Positions 26,692 through 35,135 of a DNA stretch of 64,000 bases are shown in pieces (position 1 is the first letter of the stretch; each line of letters begins with the position of its first letter). The stretch is from an uncultured Pseudomonadales bacterium (GTDB taxonomy: Bacteria > Pseudomonadota > Gammaproteobacteria > Pseudomonadales > Azotimanducaceae). A program made the position numbers and the translations under genes. Where the stretch lies: contig CATOTI010000002.1 in NCBI GenBank assembly GCA_951813295.1, positions 4,040,522-4,104,521 of the forward strand, in the 5' to 3' direction. The notes below the pieces were generated by a model that saw only the letters and a program-made list of their open reading frames with translations, did not search any database and was not told where the DNA came from.

Positions 26692-28509
26692 ATGGCCGAG
26701 AACGCGCCGACGGGCGAAGCACGTATTCGACGTGCCTTGATTGGCTCGCTCATCGTCATCGGCGGTATCGCCCTCATGGTGGGCGGGTATTTCATTCTTC
26801 CGGACGGCGACGACGATTCGGTTGCCACGGCCGAGTCTTCGGGACCGCAACAGTCCGCGGTGGAAACCAACGCGCCGGTTTTTGCGTTTACTGACGTGAC
26901 GGCGCAGGCCGGGATCGATTTTGTGCATGAATCCGGTGCCTACGGCGAACGGCTGTTGCCGGAAACGATGGGTGGCGGCGTCGCGTTTTTCGACTTCGAC
27001 GGGGACGGCTGGCAGGACCTCCTGATGATCGACTCGGGTGAGTGGCCTTGGCGTGACGATGCGCGGGCTTCGCGTTCGACGCTCTACCGCAATCTGGGCG
27101 ACGGAACGTTTACGGACGTCACGGAGACGACCGGATTTCGTGCCGATGGTTACGGCATGGGTGTCGCGGCCGGCGATTACGACAACGACGGGCGCACCGA
27201 CATCCTGGTGACGGCGCTTGGCGGGAACACGCTGTTACGGAACACGCCGCTCGGCTTTCTCGACGTAACCGAACAGGTGGGTGTTGCGGGTGACGAAGCC
27301 GCCTGGAGCACCAGTGCGGCTTTCCTCGACTACGATCGTGACGGTGATCTGGATCTCTTCGTGGCGAACTACGTGACGTGGTCTCCCGAGATCGATCGAG
27401 CCGTCGACTACCGCCTCACAGGCGTTGGGCGAGCGTACGGGCCGCCGACGGATTTCGCCGGCACGCATTCCTATCTCTATCGCAACGACGGCGAAACGTT
27501 CACGGACGTCTCCGCGCCCGCGGGCGTGGAGGTCCTCTCCGAATCGAACACGCCGGCGGGCAAGGGCCTCGCGGTTCTGCCCATTGATGTCGACGGCGAC
27601 GGCTGGGTCGATGTCGCGGTGGCGAACGATACGGTCAGAAACTTCCTCTTCCGCAACAATCGCGACGGCACCTTCAGCGAAGTCGGTACGGTCTCGGGGC
27701 TCGCCTTCGACAACGGCGGGTCGGCCACCGGTGCAATGGGTATGGACGCCGCCTTCTACGACAACGACGAAAAGCTCGCGATCGCTGTCGGTAACTTCGC
27801 CAACGAGATGTCGTCTTTCTATGTCCGCCGGGCCTCCGACGGACCCTTCAGCGACGATGCGATCGTTTCGGGCGTTGGCCCCGAGAGTCGTCGCGCGTTG
27901 ACCTTCGGGCTCGCGTTTTTCGACGCTGATCGTGATGGCCGTCAGGATCTCGTAGCGGCCAACGGTCATGTCGAGCCGGAGATCAATCGTGTGCAATCGA
28001 GCCAGTCGTATGCGCAGCCGGTCCAGCTCTTCTGGAACTGCGGCGATTGTCGGAAACGGTTCCAACTCGTGCATGTCGACGCCCTCGACGAGCCACGCGT
28101 CGGTCGTGGCCTCGCTTACGCGGACTACGATCGGGATGGCGATCTCGATCTCGTCGTCACACAGGTCGACGGGCCCCCTGTGCTGCTGAGAAACGACACC
28201 GAGACGTCGAATCACTGGCTCGTCATTGAGCTCGCAGACAATGCGGGATCGATTATCGGCACCGAGCTCAGACTTCACCCGATGGATCAACGGCGTCGAA
28301 TCGATCCCTCGAGGAGCTATCTCAGCCAGGTCGAACCGATCGCGTTCTGGGGGCTTGGCGACGCGATGCCGCCTTTCGAGGTCGACCTACGGTGGCCCGA
28401 CGGGACGTTCGAGACGTTCGAGATCACGACGGTCGACTCGCGTGTGAAGCTTGTTCGTGGCGAGGGACAGTTTGCGCGCGCCTGGCGTGAGACGGCCGAG
28501 CGACAATGA
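26692..28509 (+). CDS. Membrane-anchored CRTAC1-family FG-GAP/UnbV protein
   Basis: A 605-aa protein with a single N-terminal membrane anchor (residues of about 15-37) instead of a cleavable signal. Six or seven calcium-type FG-GAP repeats follow (FDFDGDGWQDLLM, GDYDNDGRTDILV, LDYDRDGDLDLFV, ADYDRDGDLDLVV), then a C-terminal UnbV domain (FWGLGDAMPPFEVDLRWPDG). It starts 22 bases after the pentaheme gene and is the last gene of the operon. A CxxC (NCGDCR) near residue 448 lacks the heme His and may form a disulfide. The role is unknown. Confidence 0.9.
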   Translation: MAENAPTGEARIRRALIGSLIVIGGIALMVGGYFILPDGDDDSVATAESSGPQQSAVETNAPVFAFTDVTAQAGIDFVHESGAYGERLLPETMGGGVAFFDFDGDGWQDLLMIDSGEWPWRDDARASRSTLYRNLGDGTFTDVTETTGFRADGYGMGVAAGDYDNDGRTDILVTALGGNTLLRNTPLGFLDVTEQVGVAGDEAAWSTSAAFLDYDRDGDLDLFVANYVTWSPEIDRAVDYRLTGVGRAYGPPTDFAGTHSYLYRNDGETFTDVSAPAGVEVLSESNTPAGKGLAVLPIDVDGDGWVDVAVANDTVRNFLFRNNRDGTFSEVGTVSGLAFDNGGSATGAMGMDAAFYDNDEKLAIAVGNFANEMSSFYVRRASDGPFSDDAIVSGVGPESRRALTFGLAFFDADRDGRQDLVAANGHVEPEINRVQSSQSYAQPVQLFWNCGDCRKRFQLVHVDALDEPRVGRGLAYADYDRDGDLDLVVTQVDGPPVLLRNDTETSNHWLVIELADNAGSIIGTELRLHPMDQRRRIDPSRSYLSQVEPIAFWGLGDAMPPFEVDLRWPDGTFETFEITTVDSRVKLVRGEGQFARAWRETAERQ

Positions 28510-28582
28510 GCCGTCGTTGGTGATATCCCGGGCTTCGGGACATCATGTTGTGATCGATTGAACGACCAAGGAGTTTGTGACG

Positions 28583-29653
28583 ATGGCAACGATAGGACCT
28601 CAGGACGGCCCGGTAGCGGTGACCGGTGCAAGCGGCTACATCGGTTCGTGGATCGTTCAGGACCTGGCCGAGCAAGGCTATTCGGTGCGTGCTTGCGTTC
28701 GGGACGCGTCGAATCCGGAGAAGGTTGCGCATCTCACGGCGTTGAACGACGAAGGTCTTCGCGGCAGCGTCGAACTCGTCGAAGGTGATCTCTTCGAGCC
28801 GGGTAGCTACGACGCGGCGTTTGCGGGCTGTGGCGCGGTCATCCATGCCGGTGCTGCCGTTGGCTACAACCGCGAGACGCCGCAAGAGGTCTACGACGGG
28901 TGCTTCACCGAGGTCGAACACGTTTTCGAATCGGCCCTGAAAGCGGGCACCGTTCGCCGTTTCGTCTTCACGAGTTCCTTTGCCGCGGTCGGCCATCCGC
29001 GCCCGGCAGGCTATGTCTTCACCGAAAAGGACTGGTGTGGCGACAACGTCGAGGCGTACCAGGGTCGCTGGTCGGACGACAACATTCCGAAGAACCGCGA
29101 CATCGCCTACGCAAAAGCCAAGGCCCGGGCCGAAAGGATGCTTTACGAACGCGCGGCGGCGGACGGATCGATCGAAGCGATCTCGATACTCCCGCTGCAC
29201 GTCATTGGCCCGTTGATGTGTGTGAATCACGATCAGGGTTGGAGCTGGCAGAACTGCATCCGTTTCATGATGCAGGGCAAGCCTTATAAGAAGAGCAGGG
29301 GCGGACGCATGTTGTGGAATAACGTCGATGTCCGCGACGTAGCACGCGCACACCGGCTCGCATGCGAGCGTAGCGGTGCACAAAACGGGTCCCGCTACAT
29401 CCTGTCGGCCGCTGATCGCTCGGGTGAACTCTTCACGTGGCAACTACGTGATCGGCTGGCTTCCCTCTATCCGCAGGTCGCCGAAATCGGTGGCGAGGAG
29501 ATGGAAGGCGACGTCCCGGCTGACGCGACGTATGACTCGCCTCGATCGTATTGCCTGCTCGCGAAGGAGGAACTCGGCCTCGAGACGTTCGACATCGACG
29601 AAACGCTACGCGCAACGGTCGATTCCTACTATCGCCTGGGCCTACTGGGCTGA
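28583..29653 (+). CDS. NAD(P)-dependent epimerase/dehydratase (extended SDR)
   Basis: A 356-aa extended SDR starting at the ATG at 28583, ten bases after AAGGAG; the GTG six bases upstream is too close to that ribosome-binding site. Motif TGASGYIGSW at residues of about 14-23 binds NAD(P), and FTSSFAAV supplies the active-site Ser. The YxxxK position is probably YAKAKARAE. It is a paralogue of the gene at 8365-9438. The substrate is unknown; relatives reduce ketones such as dihydroflavonols and cinnamoyl derivatives. Confidence 0.87.
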   Translation: MATIGPQDGPVAVTGASGYIGSWIVQDLAEQGYSVRACVRDASNPEKVAHLTALNDEGLRGSVELVEGDLFEPGSYDAAFAGCGAVIHAGAAVGYNRETPQEVYDGCFTEVEHVFESALKAGTVRRFVFTSSFAAVGHPRPAGYVFTEKDWCGDNVEAYQGRWSDDNIPKNRDIAYAKAKARAERMLYERAAADGSIEAISILPLHVIGPLMCVNHDQGWSWQNCIRFMMQGKPYKKSRGGRMLWNNVDVRDVARAHRLACERSGAQNGSRYILSAADRSGELFTWQLRDRLASLYPQVAEIGGEEMEGDVPADATYDSPRSYCLLAKEELGLETFDIDETLRATVDSYYRLGLLG

Positions 29654-29663
29654 AGCGGCCCGC

Positions 29664-30530
29664 TCAGAAGAGCGGGATCCCGGGGACTTTCACGGCGGTT
29701 CGAAAGAGCGTCGTCGACGCGGTGAGAAACAGCGTGTCGAGTGCCGCACCGGCCCAGGTGAAGTTGGCACAGAAGAGGTCCCCTGTGCCGATGACGCCAA
29801 GAAACGTGCCGTCGTCCTTGTCGTAGACGTGCACGCCGCGAGGCCCGCCGGCATACAAGTTGCCGGCGGAATCGATCTTGAGGCCGTCGGGGGCCGGCGA
29901 TTGGCAGAAGACGTCACCCCCGGTGAGTCCGTCGTCGTTCACCTCGAAGCGCCGGACATGGCGTTCGGATGTGTCGGCTACATAGAGCGCCGTCTCGTCG
30001 AGGTCGAGGCAAAGACCGTTCGGTTGCGTGAAATCGTTGGCGAGAAGGTGCAGTGACCCGTCCGTATCGATTCGGTAAACGCCTCGAAAGTCGAGTTCGA
30101 GATCGCGCTGTACGCCGTGTTGACCCTGGCGACCGTAGGTCGGGTCCGTGAAGTAGATCGCACCCGTGCTCGAGACGACGATGTCGTTGGGGCTGTTCAG
30201 CTCCTTGCCATCGTAATGGCTCGCGATCGTCTCGACGGTCCCGTTTTCTTCTCGGACGACCTGGCTCGTGCCGTGCAGACAACTCAGGATTCGGCCCTCT
30301 TTGTCGTAAGTATTGCCGTTCGCCATGTTGCTCGGTTCGCGATACGTCGTGATTTCTCCGTCCCGAAGCCGATACAGTCGGCTCTCAGGTATGTCGCTGA
30401 AGGTGAGGTGATGTTCCTGCGGGTGCCAAATCGGTCCTTCGATGAAGGTGAACTGATCGGAGACGATTTCGACCGCCGCCGCTTCGTCGATGATGGCGTC
30501 GAGTCGGTCGTCGTGCTTTGTGATACCCAT
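29664..30530 (-). CDS. SMP-30/gluconolactonase family lactonase
   Basis: A 288-aa six-bladed propeller enzyme. Metal ligands are recognisable: Glu in FIEGPIWHP near residue 30, Asn in LNSPNDIVV near 116, and Asp in APDGLKIDSAGNLYAGG near 215. The ATG at 30530 was preferred over the upstream GTG because GAGGTGAG lies seven bases before it. It probably hydrolyses a sugar or other lactone in the cytoplasm. It is convergent with the epimerase with a ten-base gap, and divergent from the small exported protein at 30599. Confidence 0.9.
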   Translation of the reverse strand: MGITKHDDRLDAIIDEAAAVEIVSDQFTFIEGPIWHPQEHHLTFSDIPESRLYRLRDGEITTYREPSNMANGNTYDKEGRILSCLHGTSQVVREENGTVETIASHYDGKELNSPNDIVVSSTGAIYFTDPTYGRQGQHGVQRDLELDFRGVYRIDTDGSLHLLANDFTQPNGLCLDLDETALYVADTSERHVRRFEVNDDGLTGGDVFCQSPAPDGLKIDSAGNLYAGGPRGVHVYDKDDGTFLGVIGTGDLFCANFTWAGAALDTLFLTASTTLFRTAVKVPGIPLF

Positions 30531-30598
30531 ACAATTTCTCACCTCATCCCATGAACTTCGCGACGAGCATTCTAAGACCCGTTGGGCGAGGGGAAGAC

Positions 30599-31081
30599 AT
30601 GAAAAGAAAATCCAGTTCGGGTGCGTTGATCGTCGCGGTTGTCGTCGCGCTCGGTTCGGTCACCGTTGACGCCGACCATCACCGTGTGACGGTCGAAGGC
30701 TCCATGAAGGCGCCCAAAGCCGAGATTCAGACCAAGATCACGATCCCGTCGCAACGCCTTCGCCGCAGCGACGGATGCGAGGTGGGGGTCGATCTTCGCT
30801 ACGGCCAACGCCATACCGTCGCGCGGGTAACCACGACGATATCGAAATCCCAGTGTGCGCCCGCCGAAGGTGCTTTTACCTTGCGCGTGCGCACCCTCGA
30901 CGCGGCAGGCAAACCGCAGACCCGGGATTACCGGGAAACGTGGCGCCGCGATGCCGACGAGCCGATCGAGAGGACGCAGGACATCGACCTCGAAGGTGAT
31001 CCGACCCTCGTGTGGGTGCGTGCGAGAAAGTCGGCCAAAGACGACTGCACCTGCCTCGTCGAGAAGACTGAATCGCCCTAG
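30599..31081 (+). CDS. Small exported hypothetical protein
   Basis: A 160-aa protein with a signal peptide (SGALIVAVVVALGSVTVDA, about residues 7-25). The mature part is basic and beta-rich with four cysteines in two groups (GCEV; QCAP; DDCTC), which may form disulfides in the periplasm. I recognise no family. A start at 30551 is possible but would place 16 non-signal residues ahead of the signal peptide; the ATG at 30599 fits better. It lies just upstream of the PhoX gene but is separated from it by a probable promoter region. Confidence 0.7.
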   Translation: MKRKSSSGALIVAVVVALGSVTVDADHHRVTVEGSMKAPKAEIQTKITIPSQRLRRSDGCEVGVDLRYGQRHTVARVTTTISKSQCAPAEGAFTLRVRTLDAAGKPQTRDYRETWRRDADEPIERTQDIDLEGDPTLVWVRARKSAKDDCTCLVEKTESP

Positions 31082-31132
31082 CGCAAAGGGCGCTCCTTCG
31101 TTTCATCGTTCGGTCATCGAAAGTTGATCGAT

Positions 31133-31161
31133 CTGTCATAGCCCCGTGACTGATTCGTCAC
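31133..31161 (+). promoter_or_regulatory. Candidate Pho box upstream of phoX-like gene
   Basis: Three 7-base units spaced exactly 11 bases apart: CTGTCAT at 31133, CCGTGAC at 31144 and TCGTCAC at 31155. PhoB sites are tandem 11-base units whose conserved part is CTGTCAT. The first unit is perfect and the others are degenerate (4 of 7). The location 50-80 bases before a PhoX-family phosphatase fits regulation by phosphate starvation. An overlapping inverted repeat (GTGAC...GTCAC) is an alternative reading. Confidence 0.4.
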
Positions 31162-31212
31162 GTGCCATGCCTACCTTCGCTCCGTCAATTCGGAGTTCTC
31201 TAAAGGAGAGGC

Positions 31213-33224
31213 ATGAGACTCAAGCTACTATCGAGCGCGCTAGTTCTCGCGGCGCTGGTCGGCTGTGAGGGCGACACCGGACCCGCAGGTTCCCGCAGGT
31301 CCCCAGGGTTCGCAAGGGGTACGCAAGGCACGTCGCGCGGATGGGTCCGACGGTCAGGATGGCGCCGACGGAACCGATGGCGCCGAAGGCGCCGATGGCG
31401 CGGACGGCGCGGACGGCGCGGACGGGTATGGATGGCGCGGATGGCACCGACGGCCAGGATGGCGATACGTTCGGCCAGGATGGTTTGATGCAAGTTGGCT
31501 TGAGCCGCCTCGCGACCGTTCCTGCCGGCGCCGAGGTGACCGGCGCATACATCTCGCCGGAAGGCACGTTGTTTTTCAACGAGCAGCACCCGGATACCGA
31601 AAACACGACCGCCGATGACGACGGGATCGTGCACAACAAAGGCGCGGTGGGTTACGTCGCGGGTGTGAACATCAACTCGATTCCGCGCAATGCCCAGTCC
31701 GTGCCGATTCCGGACAGCATCGCCAAAGCGGAGACCACGCAGGTCGCGTATGGCGAGTACAAAGTACTCGGTCAGCGCGATGACACCTTTGGTGGTGCGC
31801 TCCCGAATGGTCTTGGCGGCATCATGTCGGCCGACGGCTCGACGAAAGTCGTGGCGGCCGATATGCCCGACTTCAACGGCTACGTTTCCACGGGTGCGGC
31901 CGAGGGTTATCTCTTCACCAACTGGGAGTTCTACCCGGGTGGCATGAGCCGTATGAAGCTCACGGGGGATGCATCGACCGGCATCTGGTCGGTCGATACG
32001 TCAGACGTGATGATGGTCGACTTCGGCGAGTGGGGAACGCTCGCCAACTGTTTCGGCACGGTCACGCCCTGGGGCACGCCGATGACGTCGGAAGAGTGGG
32101 GCGGCCCGGCCGGTTCCTACTCTGGCACGGCGGCATGGAACGACCCGACGGAAGCACCGGCCGGTCGCGAATTCCTCGCGGCGTACCTCGATCCGACGGC
32201 GGCCAGCGGTTCCGTCGCGACGAAATTCCCGAACCCCTATCGCTACGAGTGGTTGGTTGAAATCACCGAACCGACGAGTGCGGCGCCGGTCGCCGTGAAG
32301 CACTTCACGATGGGCCGCTACGGTCATGAGAACGGCGTTTGCATGCCGGACGAAGTCACCTGCTACATGTCGGAAGACCAGACCCACGGCGCGATGTACA
32401 AGTTCGTCGCGGACACCGCGGCGGACATGTCCGCCGGCACGCTCTACGCGGCGAAGTTCACGCAGGACGAATTCAACACCGATCCGGCGCTGACGGGCTT
32501 CGATATCGAATGGATCGAGCTGGCGAATTCCGACAACGCGACGATCGAAGCGTTCGTGGCCGAATACGATGCCATCACGGCGGCGGATTTCGTTTCCGGC
32601 GAAAGCAACTACATGACGGAGGCAGACGTCGACGCGTGGGCTGCTTGGGTCGTGGGCGGACGGACGGCTGGCGCGACTTACCCGTCGGTTGCCGACGGCG
32701 GTTCCAGCACGACGGCCGGTCAGGCGATGGATGATCGGGCCGCGTTCCTCGAGTCCAAACACGCAGCGGCGGCGCTTGGCGCGACCGCGGAGCTGCGAAA
32801 GTTCGAAGGCATCAACGTCAATGTCCTGCGCGCTGAGGAAGCGGTCGAAGGTACCGACCTGATCGCTGGTGAAACGGTCGATACGGCTTACGTCTACTTC
32901 GCGATCTCCGACATCGACCGCGGCATGCTCGTTGGCGATACCGGTCTGACGGTTGGCCGCGACGACATCCGCCTCAACGACCGTGTCCGCGACTGTGGTG
33001 GTGTCTATCGCATGCCTTTGATCGCCGGATACGACGTTGCGCGCATGGAACCCGTGATCATGGGCGCGCCGGAAGACAAGACCGTTTCCTCGGCGGATCA
33101 GTGTGACCCGAATGCCATTGCACAGCCGGACAACGTGCTCGTCATGGACGACGGCCGCATCCTGATCGGTGAGGATGGTGGTCAGGAGAACAACGCCCTC
33201 TGGTTGTTCGACCCCGAGGCGTAA
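31213..33224 (+). CDS. phoX: PhoX-family (DUF839) alkaline phosphatase, collagen-like linker, frameshifted
   Basis: An exported protein of about 669 aa. It begins with a lipoprotein signal (LVLAALVGC, Cys near 17), then a Gly-X-X stretch of GPAG/DGADG repeats, then a PhoX domain with GRYGHENGVC, YMSEDQTHGAMYKFV and a C-terminal NVLVMDDGRILIGED. PhoX enzymes are Ca/Fe-dependent phosphomonoesterases that free phosphate outside the cytoplasm. The frame changes at least twice within 31290-31430, first near the repeated GCAGGT sequence and again near 31421, so the signal and catalytic part are out of frame as given. The catalytic domain itself, from about 31421, is intact. Confidence 0.82.
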
Positions 33225-33281
33225 CGCAACGCAGAAGCTGGAACGCGCGAGCAGTCGCGCGGGTCGGCCCCGGATCTCAGA

Positions 33282-33312
33282 GGAGCCCTCGCCATGCGGG
33301 GGCTCCTTTTTT
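33282..33312 (+). terminator. Rho-independent terminator after phoX-like gene
   Basis: Arms GGAGCCC (33282-33288) and GGGCTCC (33300-33306) form a 7-bp stem, with CGC/GCG able to extend it, followed by six T. It separates the phosphatase from the diheme gene, which therefore probably has its own promoter. Confidence 0.85.
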
Positions 33313-33345
33313 ACGTCGTCACGCGACAGTTTTGGGAGTGCACCC

Positions 33346-34941
33346 TTGCCTCACACGCGCTTGTTCTTCTTGGTTCTGGGAGTGGTTCTGCCGTCAATGG
33401 GCGGTGCCTATACCAACGACCTGGACCCGCTGCTCTATGCCCGCGAGGGCATTCTCTACAACGCCGAAGCGCCCATCCCGCCGCAGTGCTACACGAAGAC
33501 GGACGCTCGTCACAATCCGTGCTATGTCTGCCACCAGTCGTACTCACGTTTATCGCGCCGGCCGAATCTGCAAGCGGACGGATGGCTCCAAGGTGACTAT
33601 GGCTTTTCCGAGGTCGGGGAAACCAACCGCTGGCGGAACCTGTTCGTCGACCGGGTCGCTCGCGCGGCCGACATTGACGACGCAGCCGTGCGTGCCTATG
33701 TGGACGACGACAACTACACGCCTTTCATCGCTTCGTTGAAGACAGGGCCATGGGGTGGACCTGTTCCGGAGATCGCGGGACTGGCCGACGGCGCCGCGGC
33801 GTTCGATGAGAACGGAATGGCCCGCGATGGTTCTCACTGGGTCGCGTTCAACTACAAACCGCTGCCGAGTACGTTCTGGCCGACGAATGGGTCGACGGAC
33901 GACGTCATGATCCGGCTCGATCGACCGCTTCGGCAGCGCGACGGCCAGTTCTCGCGCGACGTCTACTTCGCGAACCTCGCGCTCGTCGAGATTTCGATGG
34001 TCGATCTCAGCGAGACGACGGTTCCACCGATCGACGAGCGGAACGTCGGCGTCGATCTGGACGGCGATGGCCGACTATCGACGACATCCGTCGTCAAGCG
34101 CCGCGCGAATTTCGTCGGCGACGCCCACGCGATGGAACTCGTGCACATGCTCTATCCGACGGGAACTGAGTTCCTGCACACGGTTCGTTACGTGGGCGTC
34201 GCAGCGAACGGCGCCAATCACCCGACGCGCCGAATGAAGGAAGTTCGGTACATGCGAAAGAACCAGCTCATCTCCATCGAGAACCTTCAATCTGCCTACT
34301 ACTTCGAACTGAAGGAAAAGAACTTCGAAAAACTCCCTCAACCAATCGACAAAGGTGAACGAGGGATGAGCAACCGAATGGGCTGGACGATCCTCGGGTT
34401 TATAGAAGACGTGGGTGGTGAACTGCGCAAACAGACGCGCGAGGAGCAATTCGCTTGTGTTGGATGTCACAAAGCCATCGGCTCGACGATCGATCACACG
34501 TTCGCGTTTCCCCGCAAGGTCCGTGGCCGTGATGGGTGGACGTATGTCGACTACGGCAAGATTGCGGACGTGCCGAACGTGGGCGAAACGCGCGGCGAAT
34601 TCGCTACCTACCTCGAGCGCGTCGGCGGTGGAGACGAGTTTCGGCGCAATACCGAAGTGCTCGAGCGTTGGTTCGAGACGGGTAAAGCTGGCAACCGCGT
34701 GAAGCCCGAGATCGAGAAGATCGACCATATCGGCGAGATCGTCTGGGCTTCGGCCGAACGCGCCATGGAACTCAATCGCGCCTACATGAGTGTGGTGCGG
34801 GAGCAGAGTTACATCTTCGGTCGTGATATCGGTATCGAACCGGCCGACAACGTGCTCGAGGAGATCGATACCGACATCGCGCCACTCGACAACGAGTTCC
34901 GTCACCAATGGGACATTCGTCTCGATTGGGAGGCTCGTTAG
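33346..34941 (+). CDS. Exported diheme c-type cytochrome-like protein
   Basis: A 531-aa protein starting at a TTG at 33346, seven bases after GGGAG; this gives a clear signal peptide (LFFLVLGVVLPSMGGAYT). The longer in-frame upstream extension crosses the terminator and was rejected. Two heme c sites are visible: CYVCH near residue 56 and CVGCH near residue 370. An EF-hand-like DLDGDGRLS lies near 246. The domain between the hemes is not one I recognise. It lies between the phosphatase and the second TonB receptor; whether it belongs to either is unknown. Confidence 0.82.
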   Translation: MPHTRLFFLVLGVVLPSMGGAYTNDLDPLLYAREGILYNAEAPIPPQCYTKTDARHNPCYVCHQSYSRLSRRPNLQADGWLQGDYGFSEVGETNRWRNLFVDRVARAADIDDAAVRAYVDDDNYTPFIASLKTGPWGGPVPEIAGLADGAAAFDENGMARDGSHWVAFNYKPLPSTFWPTNGSTDDVMIRLDRPLRQRDGQFSRDVYFANLALVEISMVDLSETTVPPIDERNVGVDLDGDGRLSTTSVVKRRANFVGDAHAMELVHMLYPTGTEFLHTVRYVGVAANGANHPTRRMKEVRYMRKNQLISIENLQSAYYFELKEKNFEKLPQPIDKGERGMSNRMGWTILGFIEDVGGELRKQTREEQFACVGCHKAIGSTIDHTFAFPRKVRGRDGWTYVDYGKIADVPNVGETRGEFATYLERVGGGDEFRRNTEVLERWFETGKAGNRVKPEIEKIDHIGEIVWASAERAMELNRAYMSVVREQSYIFGRDIGIEPADNVLEEIDTDIAPLDNEFRHQWDIRLDWEAR

Positions 34942-35135
34942 AGGAGGGTTGACAAGCCGAAACACCTCGTCGGCCCGGGGCTCGATTCAACGCCTGATCT
35001 AGGGCGCCAGAGAGTCGAAAAAAGCGTTGAAAACGCACAGTTTTAGTGCTGGATGTCAGCGTGACGGGACCGTAAGATTCGCGCCGATTTTTAGACCCGG
35101 TAACGGGCATTTTGTCAGACGAGGTGTGTATATTT

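Noticed and set aside
28513..28560. Terminator after the CRTAC1 operon
   Set aside because: Only a 5-bp stem (TCCCG/CGGGA) without a T tract.
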